Source of the DNA: an uncultured Burkholderiales bacterium
GTDB lineage: Bacteria; Pseudomonadota; Gammaproteobacteria; Burkholderiales; Eutrophovitaceae
Assembly (NCBI GenBank): GCA_951812315.1
Contig: CATOSA010000063.1
Span: 1 to 43,443 of the forward strand
Direction of reading: 5' to 3'
Length of the DNA: 43,443 nucleotides
Translations under genes and position numbers: made by a program
Shown: piece after piece, positions 36,498 to 43,443 of the stretch
Layout of the letters: each line of letters opens with the position of its first letter
Numbering within the stretch: the first letter of the stretch is position 1
Notes under the pieces: model-generated
The model's database searches: none
What the model was told of the DNA's origin: nothing
What the model saw: the letters and a program-made list of their open reading frames with translations, nothing else

Positions 36498-37479
36498 TTC
36501 AAGGCTGCTGACCAAGCTCACGTGAACCGCCCGACAACATCGCGCCCTACCCGCTTCGCGTAGACCGCGTCCACACTGCTCCGATTGACGTGGGCCTGCG
36601 CAGCAATACCCTGACACAAAGTCACGCGCGGCCAGCCACCAATCCCCGCAAGGCTCTGAACCCAGAACCGAAGTGCGCCGATGCACCGCAACGACAGGCG
36701 CTGGTATCTGAAGCCAGATGCGATATGCGTTTCCATTCAGCCTCCGATCGGCATTGCCTGTTGAAGACTCAAGCAACCGTACGGCAGGTTCCGATTCCGG
36801 AATCCGGATTCCGGAATCGGAATCCGGCACATCCTCCAGAATCCTTCCTTTGTCATCTGGCTCGCTGTGACATCCACCAAAAATCCGTTAAATCGTTGAA
36901 TTTCTAGTAATTTACGTCCGGCTATCAAGAGATTTTACGATAAATCGGTCGAAAGTGTATGATTTTTTTGATACAACGTATTTTTTATCCTGTTGCAACC
37001 TATCTCTGCAAACTGCATCGCTCCGCGTCATGCCTCATGTTTAGAAGGGACTAGCGCCTCCAAGCAGGCTTCGGGCCCGGCACCATATTGCGCTTCAAAT
37101 TCGCGCCTGCGAACACATGAAAATTAGCGGTAGGGAAGATTCAAACCAGAAGAAAATCAAGCCGCTGCCTGATGCAAGCTGGTATGGCCACTTACGCCTG
37201 CAGTTATCAGGTCCAGTTGCACATGGATGTTCACCTGCATCTGGCAAATATCACCGTACCCGCGAGCCACGACAAGAGTTCTCTCCGCCATTCCTTTGGT
37301 TTAACCCGGTCCGTGCTAACCCGCATACTTCACGAAGACGGCCTCGCAAGGCACCTATTAGCGAAGCAATTCAACTTGATGGCAAGATATTTGGGCATCT
37401 TCGGGCGGCAACAGATTGCACCTATTCGCTTTCAGGAAAAATGTCAGATTGTTCCGTTGACGCGGTCGCGAACGGAGTT
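36498..37479. other. Intergenic stretch of nearly 1 kb without a supported gene
   Basis: The region holds a 34-bp palindrome (36789-36822) and an AT-rich pocket at about 36880-37000, where a promoter for the minus-strand PP2C-FHA genes or the plus-strand flank could lie. Several open frames exist, but they are rich in Arg and Cys and have no recognisable family or ribosome-binding site. I see no RNA gene. Confidence 0.5.
36789..36822. repeat. 34-bp perfect palindrome
   Basis: The left half TTCCGATTCCGGAATCC (36789-36805) is the exact reverse complement of the right half (36806-36822). It can form a cruciform or a perfect RNA hairpin with no loop bases. It lies about 290 bp upstream of the PP2C start. 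No T run follows on either strand. Confidence 0.95.
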
Positions 37480-37860
37480 TCAGCCAAACAGAACCAGCAC
37501 CCAAACTACAACGACATTCATCAACGAGATGAATACAGCGGCGCTGCCCAGGTCCTTTGCCCGTTTCGAGAGTTCATGACGCTCCGGGGAAATCCTGTCG
37601 ATTGCAGCTTCCACAGCGGAGTTCATCAATTCGGTAACAAGAACGAGAAAAATGCTCCCGATCATCAGGGCCTTGCCTATACCGCCGACAGACAAGACCA
37701 GCGCGATCGGGATCAGCACCAACGCAAGCAGCACCTCCTGACGAAATCCGGCCTCATGTCGAACTGCATCCTTGATGCCGTCAATAGAATATAGAAACGC
37801 ATTCCAGATGCGCCGCTGCCCGGTCTTGCCCTTGTGCGGGCTAGCTAACTCGCCTTCCAT
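37480..37860 (-). CDS. dgkA: Diacylglycerol kinase
   Basis: The 126-residue protein has three membrane helices (about 45-60, 65-80 and 105-124) and the active-site segments [22 protein letters not shown] and [37 protein letters not shown], in which the conserved Glu, Asn and Lys residues of DgkA are seen. It phosphorylates diacylglycerol during membrane-derived oligosaccharide and lipid turnover. Its start overlaps the end of gcvPB by 16 bp. Confidence 0.94.
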   Translation of the reverse strand: MEGELASPHKGKTGQRRIWNAFLYSIDGIKDAVRHEAGFRQEVLLALVLIPIALVLSVGGIGKALMIGSIFLVLVTELMNSAVEAAIDRISPERHELSKRAKDLGSAAVFISLMNVVVVWVLVLFG

Positions 37861-39290
37861 CGCAAATCAAGTTTTCGAGCCGCACGTACGTCGTCAAGGC
37901 GTCTAACTGGCATTGTGTGCGGTGCCCGCTTTACAAGCTCCGGGTCGCTGCGCGCCTCTTCGAGGATTTCAGTCATCGCGGCTGCAAACGCATCCAGCGT
38001 CTGCTTGGACTCGGTCTCAGTCGGCTCAATCAACAGACACTCCGGCACGAGAAGCGGAAAATACGTCGTCGGCGCATGAAATCCCTTGTCCAGCAATCGC
38101 TTGGCGAAATCCATCGCGGTGACCCCGGTGTCATTCTTTAGGCCGCGCAACGTAATAATGAACTCGTGACTGGCATGTCTTCGTGGATATGCGACCTCGA
38201 AACCGGCCTTCACCAGTTTCGCCATCAAGTAGTTGGCATTCAGAGTCGCAAAGTCGGCGACTCTGCGCATTCCGTCGCGCCCGAGCATGCGCGCGTAGAT
38301 ATAGGCGCGCAACAGGACGCCGGGATTTCCCATAAACGCCGACAGCCGCCCCATTGTCTGCGGCCTTTCATTCTCGTCGACCAGCACGTACGCATCGTCG
38401 ACACGTTCAACGACCGGAATCGGAAGAAATGGCTTTAATCGTTCGTTCACGCCGACCGGTCCGGCCCCTGGGCCACCACCGCCATGCGGTGTGGAAAAAG
38501 TCTTGTGCAGATTGATATGGATGACATCGAACCCCATGTCGCCGGGGCGCACTCTGCCGAGAATCGCATTCAGGTTGGCACCGTCGTAATAGAGCAAGCC
38601 GCCGGCTCCATGGACAATTTCCCGAATGGTCTCGATGGTGCGTTCAAAAACGCCCAACGTAGAGGGGTTGGTGAGCATGAGTCCTGCTGTTTGCGGGCCA
38701 ACAACGGCGCGCAGTGAATCAACGTCAACGTTGCCGTCGCTATCGGTCGGCACCTCGCGCACGGTGTAACCGCACATGGTCGCCGTCGCCGGATTAGTAC
38801 CGTGAGCTGCGTCCGGAACGATAATCTCTCTACGGCCGGAATCACCGCGAGCATCGTGATACGCACGAATCATTGCCACACCGGCGAACTCGCCCTGTGC
38901 GCCCGCCATGGGCGCCAGGCTCACGGCGTCCATTCCGGTCACATTTCGCAGAATTTCCTGAAGTTCGAACATACAGCCAAGAAACATCTGACCCGTGGCA
39001 GGTGGCGCGAGCGGGTGTCGCGCCAGATAGCCCGGCAGCATTGCAAGCGCATTGCAAGCCCTCGGGTTGTATTTCATCGTGCACGAACCAAGAGGATAGA
39101 AGTGCGTGTCAATCGAGAAATTCAGCTGCGACAGCCGCGTGTAGTGCCGAACAACATCCAGTTCCGAAACCTCCGGCAAAACCAGGTCATCATCGCGCAG
39201 CAACTCCGGCGCGAGCTGTACGTCATCTCTGCTGGCCGGGCTTTGCGCATGGGCACGCCGGCCAGGCCTGGAATAGTCGAAAATCAGCAT
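37845..39290 (-). CDS. gcvPB: Glycine dehydrogenase (decarboxylating), subunit 2
   Basis: The 481-residue protein is the second half of the P protein. It has [14 protein letters not shown], the PLP lysine in [19 protein letters not shown] (K263) and [20 protein letters not shown]. With GcvPA it decarboxylates glycine and passes the methylamine group to lipoyl GcvH. Split P proteins are common in archaea and in some proteobacteria. It is separated from gcvPA by tpx and about 250 bp of sequence, so it may have its own promoter. Confidence 0.97.
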   Translation of the reverse strand: MLIFDYSRPGRRAHAQSPASRDDVQLAPELLRDDDLVLPEVSELDVVRHYTRLSQLNFSIDTHFYPLGSCTMKYNPRACNALAMLPGYLARHPLAPPATGQMFLGCMFELQEILRNVTGMDAVSLAPMAGAQGEFAGVAMIRAYHDARGDSGRREIIVPDAAHGTNPATATMCGYTVREVPTDSDGNVDVDSLRAVVGPQTAGLMLTNPSTLGVFERTIETIREIVHGAGGLLYYDGANLNAILGRVRPGDMGFDVIHINLHKTFSTPHGGGGPGAGPVGVNERLKPFLPIPVVERVDDAYVLVDENERPQTMGRLSAFMGNPGVLLRAYIYARMLGRDGMRRVADFATLNANYLMAKLVKAGFEVAYPRRHASHEFIITLRGLKNDTGVTAMDFAKRLLDKGFHAPTTYFPLLVPECLLIEPTETESKQTLDAFAAAMTEILEEARSDPELVKRAPHTMPVRRLDDVRAARKLDLRWKAS

Positions 39291-39296
39291 GCAATA

Positions 39297-39326
39297 TTCA
39301 TAGAAGCGACATTTATAGAAGCGACA
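39297..39326. repeat. Two tandem 15-bp units just before gcvPB
   Basis: TTCATAGAAGCGACA (39297-39311) and TTTATAGAAGCGACA (39312-39326) lie 6-36 bp upstream of the gcvPB start. They may affect leader spacing, or be duplications without function. Confidence 0.85.
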
Positions 39327-39542
39327 ATCACATAAAGGCCAGGATCATATAAGGGTCACAGTGACACAAAAGCTGCGGCCGCCATAACTGCCCCGCAATG
39401 CGTGGTAAGGGCGCTGCGAGATGCAATCCTGAACAAGTCCAGCCGCCCTGAGCGAACTGCTGAACTCAGTATCTGACTGGGCATAGGCTCGCGCATACAG
39501 GATCGCACGGCATCTCGTAGTATTCCCGTCAACTCAGCGCCG

Positions 39543-40046
39543 CTATGCAGCGAGTGAATCCAGCGCCGCCTGGTAATTTGGTTCAGTCGCAATTTCCGGA
39601 ACGAGCTCCGAATGCAAGACCTTGTTGTTCTCGTCAAGGACAACCACCGCGCGCGCAGTTAAACCTTTGAGCGGGCCGTCAAGGACGTCGACGCCATAGT
39701 TTTCGTGAAATTCTCTTCCACGGAACGTCGACAATGTCACAACTTGCTCGAGTCCCTCGGAGCCGCAGAATCGCGACATCGCAAATGGCAAATCGGCGGC
39801 AACAACAAGTACCGCCGTATTGTCCATTGCCGACGCCTTTTCGTTGAACACGCGCGTCGATTGCTGGCACGTTGGCGTATCCAGGCTTGGCACGATGTTC
39901 AGTACCTTCCGCTTGCCCGCTAAATCTGCGAGCGAAACGTCAGCGAGATCTTTGCCGGTCAACGCAAAATCCGGTGCGTTGTCACCCGACGCGGGAAGGC
40001 TGCCGCCAACATTGACTGGATTGCCCTTTAGCGTAACTGTTGCCAT
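39543..40046 (-). CDS. tpx: Thiol peroxidase, 2-Cys
   Basis: The 167-residue protein has the peroxiredoxin active-site segment [16 protein letters not shown] (peroxidatic C60) and the resolving cysteine in MSRFCGSEG (C94), with spacing like E. coli Tpx (C61/C95). It reduces hydroperoxides using thioredoxin. ATG 40046 follows GAGGAAACA. It lies between gcvPA and gcvPB, 28 bp after gcvPA, an unusual position. Confidence 0.97.
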   Translation of the reverse strand: MATVTLKGNPVNVGGSLPASGDNAPDFALTGKDLADVSLADLAGKRKVLNIVPSLDTPTCQQSTRVFNEKASAMDNTAVLVVAADLPFAMSRFCGSEGLEQVVTLSTFRGREFHENYGVDVLDGPLKGLTARAVVVLDENNKVLHSELVPEIATEPNYQAALDSLAA

Positions 40047-40074
40047 TGTTTCCTCCGATGTTTTTCGATTGTTT

Positions 40075-41436
40075 TCAAATTGCAGCGACGACTCGCGCCA
40101 TTGAATCTGCATAACGTCGCAAGTCAGCGTCTGTTTTGGTTTCCGTTGCGCATACAAGGAGAGAATTTCCCAATTCCGGGTATGCGTCCGAAAGATCGTA
40201 TCCTGCAACAATGCCCTCTGCGCACAACGCATCGCAAACCGCCTTGCACGGCGCAGGCAAGGTGAGCACAGTTTCGTGAAAAAATTCGCCGCCAAACCGG
40301 CGCTCGACGCCGCTGATGCTGGACAATTTATCGGTGAGCGCGCTCGCGTTTGCGTGACTCCGGGCGGCCACGCGGCGCAGGCCTTCCGCGCCCAACAGCG
40401 ACAGATATATCGTAGCCGCCGTGACTACGAGGCCCTGGTTCGTGCAGATATTGGAAGTCGCCTTGCTGCGTCGAATATGCTGTTCGCGCGCCTGCAATGT
40501 CAAAGTAAAACCGGGCTTGCCGTCAAGATCAACAGTGCGTCCAACGAGACGACCAGGCATCTGGCGTACGATCGCCTGCCTGCACGCCAGAAACCCGAAA
40601 TACGGACCTCCACTGGCTAACGGCACACCGAGCGGCTGACCTTCGCCAACTGCAATGTCAGCACCGTCAGCACCCCACTTGCCCGGTGGTTTGAGCAGGG
40701 CCAGGGGCATTGGATTGACGCATGCGATCACAGCGATGCCTGCTTCGTGCGCAAGGTCGGTCAGCGCGTTGACGTCTTCGAGCACACCAAAAAAATTGGG
40801 CTGCACCACGATCAATGCGGCAATATCTTCGTTCAGCCGGTCCTTGACGCTGCTGACAAGCGTGCTTCCACTTTCCGCGTCATAGGGAATCTCCACGAGC
40901 TCGATGCCCTGGTTCGCTACAATGGTGCGCACCGTCATCCGATACGCCGGATGTAGCGCTACCGGCAGCAGAACCCGGCGCGCTGCTGACTTGTGTGATC
41001 TCACCGCCATCAGTACAGCCTCGGCGAGCGCCGATGCACCGTCATAAAGACTTGCGTTGGTCACATCCAGACCGGTCAACGAACACATCATGCTCTGGTA
41101 TTCGTAGAGCAATTGCAGCGTTCCCTGGCTTGCTTCGGCCTGATAAGGCGTATAGGCCGAGTAGAACTCGCCTCGCGTTGCAATTTGCCAAACCGCGGCC
41201 GGGATGTGATGCTCGTACGCGCCTGCTCCGATAAAGTTCAGATAAGCCCCATCGCGATATGCGCCATCGTGCATGTGACGCGAAATTTCCATCTCGGAAA
41301 GACCATCCGGTATGGTGGAACGCGGTTCTGAGCTCAGCGATTGCGGAATCTCGTCGAACAGGCTATCGATCCGCTCAACCCCGCACTCGGCAAGCATTTC
41401 CCGCACATCTTCTTCAGTATGCGGGTTAAATGGCAT
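40075..41436 (-). CDS. gcvPA: Glycine dehydrogenase (decarboxylating), subunit 1
   Basis: The 453-residue protein starts [20 protein letters not shown] and shows [64 protein letters not shown], the GcvPA family hallmark, plus [38 protein letters not shown]. It forms the decarboxylase with GcvPB. It follows gcvH by 80 bp. The frame is intact. Confidence 0.97.
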   Translation of the reverse strand: MPFNPHTEEDVREMLAECGVERIDSLFDEIPQSLSSEPRSTIPDGLSEMEISRHMHDGAYRDGAYLNFIGAGAYEHHIPAAVWQIATRGEFYSAYTPYQAEASQGTLQLLYEYQSMMCSLTGLDVTNASLYDGASALAEAVLMAVRSHKSAARRVLLPVALHPAYRMTVRTIVANQGIELVEIPYDAESGSTLVSSVKDRLNEDIAALIVVQPNFFGVLEDVNALTDLAHEAGIAVIACVNPMPLALLKPPGKWGADGADIAVGEGQPLGVPLASGGPYFGFLACRQAIVRQMPGRLVGRTVDLDGKPGFTLTLQAREQHIRRSKATSNICTNQGLVVTAATIYLSLLGAEGLRRVAARSHANASALTDKLSSISGVERRFGGEFFHETVLTLPAPCKAVCDALCAEGIVAGYDLSDAYPELGNSLLVCATETKTDADLRRYADSMARVVAAI

Positions 41437-41516
41437 GCGAACGCCCCAGGCCGGATGACCGAAATGATTTACTCATCGATCGCATGCCGGATCACAAGAC
41501 TGTTGCACAAACAGGG

Positions 41517-41905
41517 TCAATGCGCCTCCGACTCAACAAATTGTCCATAGCCCGAGGCGTCGAGCAGAGCATCCAGTTCGCTGGTGTTGTCCGGGCGCAG
41601 TCTGAACATCCAGGCTTCGTAGGCGTTATCGTTGATTTTCTGCGGCTCGTCGTCAAGTTCCCCGTTTACCTCAATCACCTCGCCCGACACGGCGCGTAAA
41701 TATCCGAGGCGGCCTTGACCGACTCTACCACGCCGCATTCTTCGCCCTTCTTGAGCTTGCGACCGATCTCAGGATTCTCTACGTAGACCATATCGCCCAG
41801 CAAATCCTGAGCGTGATGGGTAATACCAACGCTGATCGTCCCGTCGGTTTCCTTTCGCGCCCATTCATGCGTTTCGGCATATTTCAAATCGGCGGGAATG
41901 CTCAT
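41517..41905 (-). pseudogene. gcvH: Glycine cleavage system H protein, frameshifted by one base
   Basis: The N-terminal part reads [48 protein letters not shown] and the lipoyl-lysine segment [16 protein letters not shown] (K64). The frame then breaks near 41690, where one base appears to be missing before GTGTCGGGC. The rest continues as [31 protein letters not shown]. The repaired length is normal. Since GcvH is needed by the other, intact, gcv genes, I suspect a sequencing error rather than a true loss. Confidence 0.88.
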
Positions 41906-41918
41906 GCTGGTTCCTTTT

Positions 41919-41993
41919 CGTTTACGCCGGCGTTGTTCAAGCCAGCTTTGCCCAAGCCAACTTGGTTCACGTCGACTTTGCCTGTGTCGACAC
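41919..41993. repeat. About five imperfect 15-bp units across the end of gcvT and the gcvH leader
   Basis: Successive units are CGTTTACGCCGGCGT, TGTTCAAGCCAGCTT, TGCCCAAGCCAACTT, GGTTCACGTCGACTT and TGCCTGTGTCGACAC. The best neighbours (second and third) match at 12 of 15 positions. The gcvT stop lies inside the array, so the last codons of GcvT and the gcvH leader arose from the same unit. Confidence 0.7.
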
Positions 41994-43076
41994 CCCGTCG
42001 ACGAGACTTTTGCCGTTGCGGACAAAAGGGTATTTTACCGTCGTCGCCCGTAGCTGCCGACCACGGACTTCAACGCTGACGTCGCTGCCGAGGTCAATCG
42101 CTCGCGGTACTCTGGCAAACGCAATGGATATTCCGAGGGTAGGCGAGAAAGTGCCGCTGGTGATCTCGCCAATGCCTTGCGTCAATTCTACTTTCTGGTG
42201 GGCACGCAACACACCGCGCTCTTGCAACACCAGTCCGATCAGCTTTCGATCCGGCCTGGATTCGACGATCGCCTTCTTGCCGATGAAATCGCGCGGCGCC
42301 TTGAGCTCGACTGTCCAGCCAAGGCCCGACTCCAGCGGCGTTACCGTTTCGTCCATGTCCTGTCCATACAAATTCATGCCCGCTTCCAGGCGCAGCGTAT
42401 CGCGCGCGCCAAGACCTGCAGGCATGACGCCGCTTTCGAGAAGCGCGTTCCAAAGCCCGGTGGCGTCACCTGCCGGGAGGGTAACCTCGAAACCATCCTC
42501 GCCTGTATAGCCAGTGCGGGCAATCATCCACCCATCGTGTTGTACAGCGAAAAAGTTTTCGGTGTTTTCTTTCACATCACGCGCCGCAGGATACGCCCGC
42601 CAGAACTTCTCACGCGCGTTCGGGCCCTGAACTGCAATCATCGCCAAATCGTGCCGCGGCACAATATCCACGCTCAGTCCGATGCGATCGCGCTGTCGCG
42701 CAATCCAGTCGATGTCCTTTTCGGCAGTGCCTGCGTTGACCACCAGCCGGAAATTGTCGTCACCGACAAAATACACAATCAGGTCATCGATTACACCGGC
42801 CTGCTCATTGAGCATACAGGAGTAGAGCGCCTTGCCCGGTTTGGACAGTCGATCAACGTTGTTCGCCAGTAGCTCGCGCAGAAACAACCTCGCGTCTTTG
42901 CCAAGAATGTCTAACGCCAGCATATGAGAAACGTCGAACATGCCGGCGTCTCTTCTCACGCCGTGATGTTCCTCGAGTTGCGAACCGTAATGCAGTGGCA
43001 TTTCCCAGCCACCGAAATCTACGAGCTTTGCACCGAGCTCTCGATGCGCATCAAACAAGGCAGTATGTTTCAGCAT
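41967..43076 (-). CDS. gcvT: Glycine cleavage system T protein (aminomethyltransferase)
   Basis: The 369-residue protein starts [52 protein letters not shown] and has [17 protein letters not shown] and [17 protein letters not shown], the folate- and aminomethyl-binding segments of GcvT. I chose ATG 43076, which follows the DUF3426 stop by 4 bp, since the frame further upstream has no homology. It is the first gene of gcvT-H-PA. Confidence 0.97.
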   Translation of the reverse strand: MLKHTALFDAHRELGAKLVDFGGWEMPLHYGSQLEEHHGVRRDAGMFDVSHMLALDILGKDARLFLRELLANNVDRLSKPGKALYSCMLNEQAGVIDDLIVYFVGDDNFRLVVNAGTAEKDIDWIARQRDRIGLSVDIVPRHDLAMIAVQGPNAREKFWRAYPAARDVKENTENFFAVQHDGWMIARTGYTGEDGFEVTLPAGDATGLWNALLESGVMPAGLGARDTLRLEAGMNLYGQDMDETVTPLESGLGWTVELKAPRDFIGKKAIVESRPDRKLIGLVLQERGVLRAHQKVELTQGIGEITSGTFSPTLGISIAFARVPRAIDLGSDVSVEVRGRQLRATTVKYPFVRNGKSLVDGVSTQAKST

Positions 43077-43080
43077 TTGC

Positions 43081-43443
43081 TTATCCGGATGGGTAGAACA
43101 GGTAAATACGATAGCCGACTGCACCCAGAGAACCAACATCGAGGAACAGACGAACGGCCAGTTCTGCGCTGCCGGCAAGACCCTCGCAAATAACACCTGG
43201 ATCCGGGAGATACTCTTCCGGCAGGAAAACACGCCGGGCCACCACACGCTCACCTTCATTAGTTAGCGTCAACTCGAATGCAGGGTATTCAACGGAAACT
43301 CTTGCGCGATTTCGCACGAGCGCCGTCAGCTCTACCTGATTGCGCACGTCCGGGTTGATCACTTGCAGGTTTGACGCGCTGATGTCCAGTTGGTCGGCCA
43401 GACGCGGCAGGCCAATTTCACAGGAAAGCCACGCGCATACTTG
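43081..43443 (-). CDS. DUF3426 (zinc-ribbon/DUF3426) protein, C-terminal part only
   Basis: The frame is open at the window edge and ends at a TAA before gcvT. It reads [72 protein letters not shown], the C-terminal DUF3426 pattern in which cysteine, PR, LRNRA-type ALVRNRA, P and [10 protein letters not shown] are conserved. Full-length relatives have an N-terminal zinc ribbon and one membrane segment; those parts lie outside the window. It is of unknown function. Confidence 0.88.
   Translation of the reverse strand, partial: QVCAWLSCEIGLPRLADQLDISASNLQVINPDVRNQVELTALVRNRARVSVEYPAFELTLTNEGERVVARRVFLPEEYLPDPGVICEGLAGSAELAVRLFLDVGSLGAVGYRIYLFYPSG

Noticed and set aside
37117..37794. Long plus-strand frame of 225 residues
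   Set aside because: Its second half is antisense to dgkA, which has clear homology. The first half is rich in Arg, Pro and Ser, with no family or ribosome-binding site.
39356..39643. Minus-strand frame of 95 residues between tpx and gcvPB
   Set aside because: It overlaps the end of tpx in another frame and has no recognisable domain or ribosome-binding site.

Overview
The window looks like a chromosomal contig from a free-living or host-associated, probably marine, gammaproteobacterium of moderate GC content. Supporting features are the petABC-sspA-sspB order, sucCD, coq7, a type IV pilin beside a PglL-like ligase, a split glycine decarboxylase (gcvPA/gcvPB) and a partial Sox thiosulfate-oxidation cluster. 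No species can be named from sequence alone.

Layout. 1-7.2 kb: a catabolic block on the minus strand (TRAP solute-binding lipoprotein, two phytanoyl-CoA dioxygenase-family oxygenases, a TIM-barrel sugar-phosphate isomerase, a broken S-formylglutathione hydrolase and an intact glutathione-dependent formaldehyde dehydrogenase), then an exported cyclase-family hydrolase on the plus strand. 7.25-10.3 kb: tandem terminators, an IS110-family transposase, a DUF2905 protein, a glutathione S-transferase, and an intergenic block of inverted repeats containing two diverged copies of one element. 10.3-14.2 kb: a Ser/Thr kinase fused to a cyclic-nucleotide-binding (CNB) domain, a frameshifted zinc dehydrogenase, a CWC protein, a frameshifted universal stress protein and a TerC-type membrane protein. 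14.3-22.4 kb: core metabolism (sucCD, tRNA-Thr, sspAB, cytochrome bc1, OsmC, coq7, TusA). 22.5-28 kb: a second kinase-CNB protein, an M48 protease, and moaC-soxXYZA. 28-32.5 kb: a PglL/Wzy-like ligase and a pilA gene split by about 2 kb of lower-GC, phage-like coding DNA. 32.5-36.8 kb: HD-GYP and cyclic-nucleotide-phosphodiesterase fragments joined at an apparent deletion, an unassigned 1.2 kb stretch, an FHA protein and a PP2C phosphatase. 37.5-43.4 kb: dgkA and the glycine cleavage genes gcvT-H-PA-(tpx)-PB, plus the end of a DUF3426 protein.

How the genes fit together. The two kinase-CNB proteins, the PP2C phosphatase, the FHA reader, the class II cyclic-nucleotide phosphodiesterase and the HD-GYP fragment could form a network coupling cyclic nucleotides to Ser/Thr phosphorylation; this is inference from co-occurrence. 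The oxygenases and glutathione-dependent formaldehyde oxidation fit use of substrates that release formaldehyde. moaC-soxXYZA gives part of a thiosulfate-oxidation system feeding cytochrome c and the bc1 complex.

A striking property is the number of broken reading frames. Several are single missing bases, which could be sequencing errors. Others are short tandem duplications (4 bp in frmB, 7 bp in the stress-protein gene), an in-frame stop, the split pilA and the phosphodiesterase/HD-GYP deletion, which are harder to explain that way. Tandem repeats of 15 and 19 bp also lie at or between gene ends. Either the genome is undergoing slippage-type decay, or the assembly has several kinds of error; read-level data would decide.
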